5,034 nt of DNA from Bacteroidota bacterium (GTDB lineage Bacteria; Bacteroidota; Bacteroidia; J057). Where the stretch lies: contig CAUJFT010000301.1 in assembly GCA_963169475.1 (NCBI GenBank), forward strand, positions 1 through 5,034, read 5' to 3'. Shown in pieces: positions 1-5,034 of the stretch (position 1 is the stretch's first letter; each line of letters begins with the position of its first letter). The notes below the pieces were generated by a model. The model did not search any database, was not told the origin of the DNA, and saw only the letters and a list, made by a program, of their open reading frames with translations. The translations under genes and the position numbers were made by a program.

Positions 1-1
1 G

Positions 2-1204
2 CAATTAGCAGAGTTTCGTAAATACCATCATAACGCAGTAAAAAGCTTTGAGCGACTTACGGCACAAAACCCTCACTTTGAAACGCTTGTGGGGAATATC
101 CGGATAAAAGCAGCCAATGAAAAAGTTACCGGTTTTTTGTATCTTTGTATGGTGCAAAATGAAGAAGAAGGATTAAAGGAACTTAATGGAGTAAATTATC
201 CGGAAAATATGCTTATGATGGCACGCAATTATTTGAACTCCTGCGGGCAGAATGGGATACTTATCACTAATGGAGACAATGATACCTTTCCCTTATTATA
301 TCTTCAAGCTAAGGAGACACTTAGAACAGACGTTACCGTCATTAATACCTCTCTCCTAAACTTACCGCGTTATGCAGAAATGATACGTAATCAAAAGTTT
401 GCTAAAAATTATTCATTTCTGACTACTCCCGAAAATTTCAAAACCGCAAATGCTTATTGTGAAACGGGTTATAGGGATACTGCAATGTTAGGCACTTTTT
501 TAGAAGACTATTATCAAGGTAAAAATAGAAATAGTAAGGTGAGTTGGCTCTATTTTAAGGCAGAGGGAAACCCGGATATGTGTTGGCGACTTCCCAGAAC
601 GGGGTATTTATCAAAGTCGGATATGATTCTATTAGATATTTTAAATACCAACCATTGGGTACGACCTTTTTATTTTCTGCAAACCGTAAGTTCCTCCTCT
701 ATGTTGAATTTGGGCAGTCGCCTTTGTCCGGAAGGGCTTGCACTCCGCCTATACCCAGAAGGGACTCCGCCTCTGCAATCAGACTATTTATTAGATAAAT
801 ATATAACGAATTGGTATTGTTGTTTTGATGAAACCAAAGAATTTCAGTTACTTACCAAAGAATTTCAATATCCCAATACGCTTAATAGGAGCGAGTCCGA
901 ATATGCTACATTGGGTTTACTCCGAAAAAACCTTGTTGATTTTGCAGGAGAACGCCTCGTCGCCAATGATACTACTCAAACCCTAGCAATATTAGCGTTG
1001 TTAAAACAAAGCAATAACTTGTATCCGGGTATTGAGATGATAAAATTACAAGAAATACATTATCTTCTTGGAGAAAAGGAGGAAGCCCAAAAACTTAGTA
1101 ATATCATGCAGAAAGCTATAAATAACCCAATTGCCTTTCCTAATCAAGCGGCAAAGGATTTATATATTTCTATAGAGCAAAAGCTCAAAGAAACTTACGA
1201 TTAA
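2..1204 (+). CDS. DUF2723 C-terminal-like protein, 5'-truncated by window edge
   Basis: The reading frame is open from the first bases (about 400 codons visible), so the true start lies upstream. The GTG at 89 is an internal valine codon, not a convincing start. Key signature: the segment NGDNDTFPLLYLQ (motif at 269-307), followed by RTDVTVINTSLLN, strongly resembles the conserved soluble tail of Bacteroidota DUF2723 proteins (usual form GDNDTFPLWYLQ..RTDVRVVNLSLL). Further down, RPFYFLQTVSSSSMLNLG and PEGLALRLYP match the RPIYFAVTV...EGLAYRLVP block of the same tail. The last ~110 residues look helical and TPR-like (GLLRKNLVDFAGERL; EIHYLLGEKEEAQKL). No membrane segment is visible in this part, whereas full DUF2723 proteins carry an N-terminal multi-pass glycosyltransferase-like domain. 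Whether that domain precedes this part cannot be seen. The visible N-terminal stretch (FRKYHHNAVKSFERLTAQNPHF) also looks helical. The biochemical role is unknown; an envelope or glycan-related role is inferred from the family only. Confidence 0.75.
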   Translation, partial: QLAEFRKYHHNAVKSFERLTAQNPHFETLVGNIRIKAANEKVTGFLYLCMVQNEEEGLKELNGVNYPENMLMMARNYLNSCGQNGILITNGDNDTFPLLYLQAKETLRTDVTVINTSLLNLPRYAEMIRNQKFAKNYSFLTTPENFKTANAYCETGYRDTAMLGTFLEDYYQGKNRNSKVSWLYFKAEGNPDMCWRLPRTGYLSKSDMILLDILNTNHWVRPFYFLQTVSSSSMLNLGSRLCPEGLALRLYPEGTPPLQSDYLLDKYITNWYCCFDETKEFQLLTKEFQYPNTLNRSESEYATLGLLRKNLVDFAGERLVANDTTQTLAILALLKQSNNLYPGIEMIKLQEIHYLLGEKEEAQKLSNIMQKAINNPIAFPNQAAKDLYISIEQKLKETYD

Positions 1205-1248
1205 TTCATAAAAATTATTACTTTTTTCTTTATTTACCAAAAAATCAA
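1205..1248 (+). other. 44-bp A/T-rich spacer and leader of the Roco gene
   Basis: This short spacer lies between the TAA of the upstream gene and the ATG at 1249. It is almost entirely A and T, with a T-rich tract around 1222-1235 and an A-rich stretch just before the ATG. There is no Shine-Dalgarno-like purine run, which is common in Bacteroidota, where A-rich leaders support initiation. I see no G+C hairpin that would make a factor-independent terminator. The only promoter-like string is a partial match to the Bacteroidota -7 box (TAnnTTTG) at 1219-1226, with no convincing -33 TTG partner. Read-through transcription from the upstream gene is therefore possible. Confidence 0.4.
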
Positions 1249-4230
1249 ATGAATAGCTCCACAATTCTTTCTGTATTGAGCGAGTATCAAAGGCGGGAAT
1301 CTAAGGAAGTGGATTTATCTAATAAAGACCTAACGGAAATCCCCGATGAACTTTTTTCTATGCTTCCTAATATAGAGACTTTGTTTCTGCAAGGAAATCA
1401 AATTAGAAACTTTGAAAAGTTAAGTACCCTTTTGAGCCTTAAAAAGCTAAATATTGACGATAACCCTACATACAATCTATCCTTTCTGGATACGCTTGTA
1501 GGAATGGAATCGTTCTCTTTTAGGAAGAAAAAGGAAGAAAACTACCCTTCACAGCAGATAAGTCAGGCGAAGAATATGAATTATATGCAACAGCAATCTA
1601 CCGAAGGTGTTAGCCCTCCTATTGATTTTACGCCTTTGGAAAAATTAACGATGCTGAAAGAGCTTTTTATAGACAATCAATCAATTCAGTCGGAGGATTG
1701 TTTTAGAAAAGTCAAAACACTTACCGCGTTAAGCCTCAATGGAATTTATTTTTATCCCTATAATATTACTCATCTTTCAGACCTTGAATATCTCTCTATT
1801 AGTAGTGCAAATATTTCGGACTTGGGATTTATCACGGCTTTCCCACGATTAAAAACACTGATTGCTACGGGTAATTACCTTTCAGAGATTCAGTTACTCA
1901 CCTCCGTACCTTTGCTCGAAGTCGTGGGGTTAGGGAATAATCAGATAGAAGACTTGTCTCCTTTGTCTGCCCTTACGGAGTTGCGTCTGGTGGATATTTC
2001 TCATAATTCAGCGAAAGACCTTACTCCGCTTACGTTTATGATTGTAGGAAAAAAAACTCCGACTATCAATGAAAAAATCGAGTTTCCTTCATTTGTAAAC
2101 ATGATTGGTTTAGCCGGGAATAAATGGGAAACGCCTCCCTTGGAGGTTGTGCTTACGGGAGGGGATACCTTGAGAAACTACCTAATAGAATATTTTGAAA
2201 AGGAGCAGGTCATCAACCGAGAAATTAAGCTTATTTTGGTGGGGAATAGTACCTCCGGAAAGAGTTCCCTTTCCCGCCTGCTTAGAACCGGAAGATTCGA
2301 TACCCAAGAAACAACTACTCATGGCATTCAGTTAGCTACGTGGACACCAGAAGAAACCCAACTGAAAGTGCAGGTTTGGGACTTCGGAGGACAGGAGTAT
2401 TATCATGCAACCCATAGATTATTTTTGAGTAATCGTGCGGTATATGCAGTGCTTTGGGATAGAGGCACGCAGGAAGGAGGCTTTACGGATACTGAAATAT
2501 TTTACCAAACAGAGAATGGGGTAGTCAAAAAAACAGAAAGCCTCGAACACTTCCCCTTGGCTTATTGGTTAGATACTATCCGATTTTATGCCAGTGAAAG
2601 CAGTATCTTTACGATTCAAAATAAAATTGACCACTACATTCCAGCCCCCTTCCCTTCCGGATTAAGAGAGGGATATGAAATCAATCCGGAGCATATATTT
2701 TCTATGAGTGTAAAATTGGCGAGCGAGGGCATGGGACTGAATGAGGAGGATAAGTGGAAAAATAAATATCTCCTTAAACATCGCTTGTTTGAAGCGTATT
2801 TGAAGGAGGAACTTCTGCGGAGTGCCAATAGTTTTTCAATCTCCAAGTATTGGAAACAAGTACGTACCGAGATTGAAACCCTTGCCAAAACCCAGACAAT
2901 CATTAGTCTCCATGAGTTCACAGATATTTGTTTAAAATATGAGGCAAATCCCAATCCCGAATTGGTAATTTTTTATTTAGAAGAAATGGCGGGTTTGATT
3001 TTATACTTTAAAGAAAATGAGGTGCTTCATGATAAAATCTTTCTTAATCCTAATCAGATTCATGGAAATATATATAAGATTTTGAGCTATAAAGTAAGGG
3101 AAAATCAGGGGCTTTTTGACTTGAAGCATGTTCAGGAGACTTTGAATATTTCTGAAGCGGATTCGCAAAATTATGTGGCACTGATGATACAGTTTGAATT
3201 AATTTTTGAGGTAGAAAAAGGGAAATATATCACGCCCCAATATTTACCTCACTCTTTAGAATCAGCCCAAATTCAAATGATTGAGCAGTTTATGCATCTG
3301 GATTCGGCTTTTGTGTTACGTCTGCCAAGGTTTATACCGAGGTCGCTTATTTCGCGTTTTATCAGCCAGAAAGGGAATCTTGCACAAAAGAATATTTATT
3401 GGAAGTTTGGGATTTTATATCAGGAGAAAAATATTTCTGTTCTCGTTCATGCACATTATCGCACCCGCACGATTTCGGTTTCTATTCAGAATGCTTCGCC
3501 TAAACAAAAAATGGAGGTGCTTAGGGGCGTATGGGAAAACCTATATCAACTAATCGGAAGCAGGGAGGGTTGGCAAATCTCCGCTGATAAATTGGCATTT
3601 ATCCCACTAACGAATGCGCTTAGTGTAGAGAAAATAGGAGAAGATTATTTTGTCCCTTTGGAAGAAATCCAGCAGGCTGATAAGTTTGGAGCAAAGTACC
3701 TCCTCTCCAAAAATTGGGAAACAGAATATTTCCGTTTCCTCCTTCCTCCGGCTACACGGAAGTCCGCTCAAGTTTTTATTGCCTGTGCTTCTGGAGACGA
3801 ATTAGAATATAAAGAGGTATTAGAAAAACACCTTTCTCTTTTAGTTAGAAAAGAAGTTATCCAGATATGGGACAATGAAGATATTTCGCCCGGTACAGAT
3901 AGAGACAAGGAAATAGAAGATAAACTCGAAAATGCGGGGATTATCCTTCTGCTTGTTAGTGCGGCTTTTATGGCAGATGAAGAAATATGGGAAAAAATAC
4001 TTCAAAAAGTACTCCAAAAATACAATAATGGAGAGGCTATTGTAATACCCATTTATCTACGCCCTTGCGATACCTCTCTCTGGGATTTCGGGGGCTTAGA
4101 AATGCTCCCCTCTGCAAAAGATAGTGATGGGAAGCCTGTTCCTATCTCTCGCATGGATAAAGACGAAGCATTCCTTGAAGTTACGAATACACTAAGAGCA
4201 TTAATTTTTCAAAAGGGAAAAACCCTATAG
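1249..4230 (+). CDS. LRR-Roc-COR-TIR protein (bacterial Roco GTPase)
   Basis: A complete 993-residue, apparently cytoplasmic protein with no signal peptide or membrane segment. Residues ~18-297 form roughly ten leucine-rich repeats (LSNKDLTEIPDELF; LFLQGNQI; VGLGNNQIEDLSPLSAL) and the usual pre-Roc cap (GNKWETPPLEVV). Residues ~325-520 are the Roc Ras-like domain: Walker A/G1 GNSTSGKS (332-339), switch I threonines at 355-357, G3 DFGGQE (378-383) then YYHATHRLFL, G4 NKID (458-461), and a G5-like SVKL (487-490). All nucleotide-binding motifs are intact, so GTP binding is expected. Residues ~525-830 match COR, the dimerisation region (HDKIFLNPNQI; LPRFIPRSLISRFI). Residues ~839-985 are a TIR domain (VFIACASGDELEY; WDNEDISPG; IILLLVSAAF; GEAIVIPIYLRPCD), which lacks a glutamate at the expected catalytic position (Ile917). 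No kinase domain is present. ATG 1249 is the first ATG before the LRR region. LRRs probably sense a ligand, Roc-COR acts as the switch and TIR as the output; the pathway is unknown. Confidence 0.93.
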   Translation: MNSSTILSVLSEYQRRESKEVDLSNKDLTEIPDELFSMLPNIETLFLQGNQIRNFEKLSTLLSLKKLNIDDNPTYNLSFLDTLVGMESFSFRKKKEENYPSQQISQAKNMNYMQQQSTEGVSPPIDFTPLEKLTMLKELFIDNQSIQSEDCFRKVKTLTALSLNGIYFYPYNITHLSDLEYLSISSANISDLGFITAFPRLKTLIATGNYLSEIQLLTSVPLLEVVGLGNNQIEDLSPLSALTELRLVDISHNSAKDLTPLTFMIVGKKTPTINEKIEFPSFVNMIGLAGNKWETPPLEVVLTGGDTLRNYLIEYFEKEQVINREIKLILVGNSTSGKSSLSRLLRTGRFDTQETTTHGIQLATWTPEETQLKVQVWDFGGQEYYHATHRLFLSNRAVYAVLWDRGTQEGGFTDTEIFYQTENGVVKKTESLEHFPLAYWLDTIRFYASESSIFTIQNKIDHYIPAPFPSGLREGYEINPEHIFSMSVKLASEGMGLNEEDKWKNKYLLKHRLFEAYLKEELLRSANSFSISKYWKQVRTEIETLAKTQTIISLHEFTDICLKYEANPNPELVIFYLEEMAGLILYFKENEVLHDKIFLNPNQIHGNIYKILSYKVRENQGLFDLKHVQETLNISEADSQNYVALMIQFELIFEVEKGKYITPQYLPHSLESAQIQMIEQFMHLDSAFVLRLPRFIPRSLISRFISQKGNLAQKNIYWKFGILYQEKNISVLVHAHYRTRTISVSIQNASPKQKMEVLRGVWENLYQLIGSREGWQISADKLAFIPLTNALSVEKIGEDYFVPLEEIQQADKFGAKYLLSKNWETEYFRFLLPPATRKSAQVFIACASGDELEYKEVLEKHLSLLVRKEVIQIWDNEDISPGTDRDKEIEDKLENAGIILLLVSAAFMADEEIWEKILQKVLQKYNNGEAIVIPIYLRPCDTSLWDFGGLEMLPSAKDSDGKPVPISRMDKDEAFLEVTNTLRALIFQKGKTL

Positions 4231-4233
4231 GAG
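4229..4233 (+). promoter_or_regulatory. Ribosome binding site overlapping the Roco stop codon
   Basis: The sequence AGGAG begins inside the TAG stop (4228-4230) of the Roco gene and lies 11 bases before the ATG at 4245. It is the only clear Shine-Dalgarno-like element among the gene starts in the window and supports ATG 4245 as the symporter start. Its overlap with the stop codon would let terminating ribosomes help initiate the next gene. Confidence 0.55.
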
Positions 4234-4244
4234 CCATATAAAAT

Positions 4245-5034
4245 ATGAAACTAAATTTTTATGATTGGTTGATTCTGGGGGTTACTATATTGGGTATCTC
4301 GGCGTATGGAATATGGAAAAATAGAAGAAATAAGGATATACAAGCCTATTTATTAGCCAATCGATCTTTACCTTGGTACACCGTGGCATTTTCTATCATT
4401 GCTACACAAGCAAGCGCGATTACCTTCTTATCTGCTCCCGGGCAAGGGTATTTTGATGGGGTGAAGTTTGTGCAGATTTACCTTGGACTCCCTTTGGCAA
4501 TGTATGTTGTGGCAAAAGTATTCTTGCCCGCCTTTTATCGTTCGGGGGTAATTACTGCTTACGAAATGGTAGAAAAAGCCTTTGATAAAAGAGTGAGGCT
4601 TGTTACCGCTATTCTCTTTCTTATACAACGCGGGCTTGCAGCAGGGCTTGTCATTTCCGCTCCTTCTATCATTCTGCATGAGGTTTTGGGTTGGAACTTT
4701 TACTTAACTGTATTGGCTATGGGAGGAGTGGTCGTAGCCTATACCACTATCGGAGGCAGTGCGGCTATCAGTCAAACTCAATTTCTCCAAATGATGATTA
4801 TTCTCGGAGGGATAGGATTAGCGGCATTCTGGATAATTCGGGAGTTGCCACCAGAAGTAGATTTAAGGGGAGCTTTCCGGCTCGCTTCTGTTTCCGGTAA
4901 AATGAAAACATTTGACCTTAGCCTTAATCTCCATGATAAATACACGATTTGGTCGGGATTAATTGGAGGTTTCTTTTTACAATTGTCCTATTTTGGAACA
5001 GACCAATCACAAGTTGAAAGATACCTTTCCGGAA
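4245..5034 (+). CDS. Sodium:solute symporter (SSS family), 3'-truncated by window edge
   Basis: The first 263 residues of an inner-membrane Na+-coupled transporter; SSS proteins usually have 450-600 residues, so about half is missing. The frame runs open to the window edge. Hydrophobic segments appear at about residues 7-24, 46-66, 74-97, 118-143, 150-168, 180-198 and 235-250. Family signatures: YLLANRSLPWYTVAFSIIATQASAITFLSAPGQGY is the SSS first-core-helix region (residues 35-69), whose Ala/Ser/Ile positions line the Na2 sodium site in characterised members. AYTTIGGSAAISQTQFLQM (165-183) is the classical SSS GG motif region, and YFGTDQSQVERYLSG (249-263) is the conserved block before the next helix. 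The overall pattern is that of Bacteroidota SSS proteins of the SGLT/SMCT type. Substrate (sugar, sialic acid, monocarboxylate or other) cannot be decided from this fragment. ATG 4245 is chosen because it has an AGGAG upstream and gives a normal N-terminus. It sits 14 bases after the Roco gene on the same strand, which suggests co-transcription. Confidence 0.93.
   Translation, partial: MKLNFYDWLILGVTILGISAYGIWKNRRNKDIQAYLLANRSLPWYTVAFSIIATQASAITFLSAPGQGYFDGVKFVQIYLGLPLAMYVVAKVFLPAFYRSGVITAYEMVEKAFDKRVRLVTAILFLIQRGLAAGLVISAPSIILHEVLGWNFYLTVLAMGGVVVAYTTIGGSAAISQTQFLQMMIILGGIGLAAFWIIRELPPEVDLRGAFRLASVSGKMKTFDLSLNLHDKYTIWSGLIGGFFLQLSYFGTDQSQVERYLSG

Noticed and set aside
89..91. GTG as the start codon of the first gene
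   Set aside because: The frame continues open without a stop to the left edge of the window, and the upstream residues form a plausible helical continuation, so GTG is an internal valine.
1219..1226. Possible Bacteroidota -7 box (TACTTTTT against TAnnTTTG) upstream of the Roco gene
   Set aside because: The final G is missing, no TTG lies at the right distance upstream, and the tract is simply A/T-rich, so the match is expected by chance.
1215..1240. T-rich tract as a terminator after the first gene
   Set aside because: No stable G+C inverted repeat precedes the T-run, so a factor-independent terminator is not supported.
2634..2954. 106-codon open frame on the minus strand within the Roco gene
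   Set aside because: It lies wholly antisense to well-supported Roc/COR coding sequence, and its translation has no recognisable domain.
3281..3553. 90-codon alternate-frame open stretch within the COR region, considered as a frameshift or nested gene
   Set aside because: The main frame is continuous with COR motifs on both sides, and the alternate translation looks like random shadow sequence.
4428..4679. 83-codon minus-strand open frame and the overlapping-frame one at 4691-4900
   Set aside because: Both lie inside the symporter gene, whose own frame gives clear SSS motifs; they are shadow frames without independent support.
1..5034. CRISPR array, tRNA or rRNA genes, insertion-sequence ends or other mobile-element signs
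   Set aside because: Coding sequence fills almost the whole window, and I saw no regular repeats, terminal inverted repeats, transposase or integrase motifs, or structured RNA.

Overview
The window looks like chromosomal DNA from a member of the Bacteroidota. Three observations support this. The first gene product resembles the C-terminal part of DUF2723 proteins, a family typical of that phylum. The symporter at the right end has the look of Bacteroidota SSS-family transporters. The DNA is A+T-rich, and the main gene has an A/T-rich leader without a Shine-Dalgarno sequence. I cannot assign a genus from sequence alone.

Layout: all three genes read on the + strand and fill almost the whole window. 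(1) Positions 2-1204 hold the 3' part of a gene whose start lies upstream of the window; its product is a DUF2723-C-terminal-like soluble region. (2) After a 44-bp A/T-rich spacer, positions 1249-4230 encode a complete 993-residue LRR-Roc-COR-TIR protein. It is a bacterial Roco GTPase with N-terminal leucine-rich repeats, a Ras-like Roc domain with intact nucleotide-binding motifs, the COR dimerisation region, and a C-terminal TIR domain. (3) Positions 4245-5034 hold the 5' part of a sodium:solute symporter (SSS) gene that runs off the right edge. Its ribosome binding site overlaps the stop codon of the Roco gene.

The Roco-TIR gene is the centre of interest. LRR, STAND-like or GTPase modules joined to TIR are the architecture of sensor-switch-effector proteins, so an immune or stress-signalling role is a reasonable hypothesis. 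However, the neighbours look like housekeeping envelope and transport genes, with no recognisable defence island, mobile element, CRISPR or RNA gene. The TIR domain also appears to lack the catalytic glutamate at its expected position (Ile917 instead). A binding or scaffold role, or a divergent active site, is therefore as plausible as NAD+ hydrolysis. The spacing between genes 2 and 3 suggests co-transcription and possible translational coupling; a functional link between the Roco protein and the transporter is only an inference.
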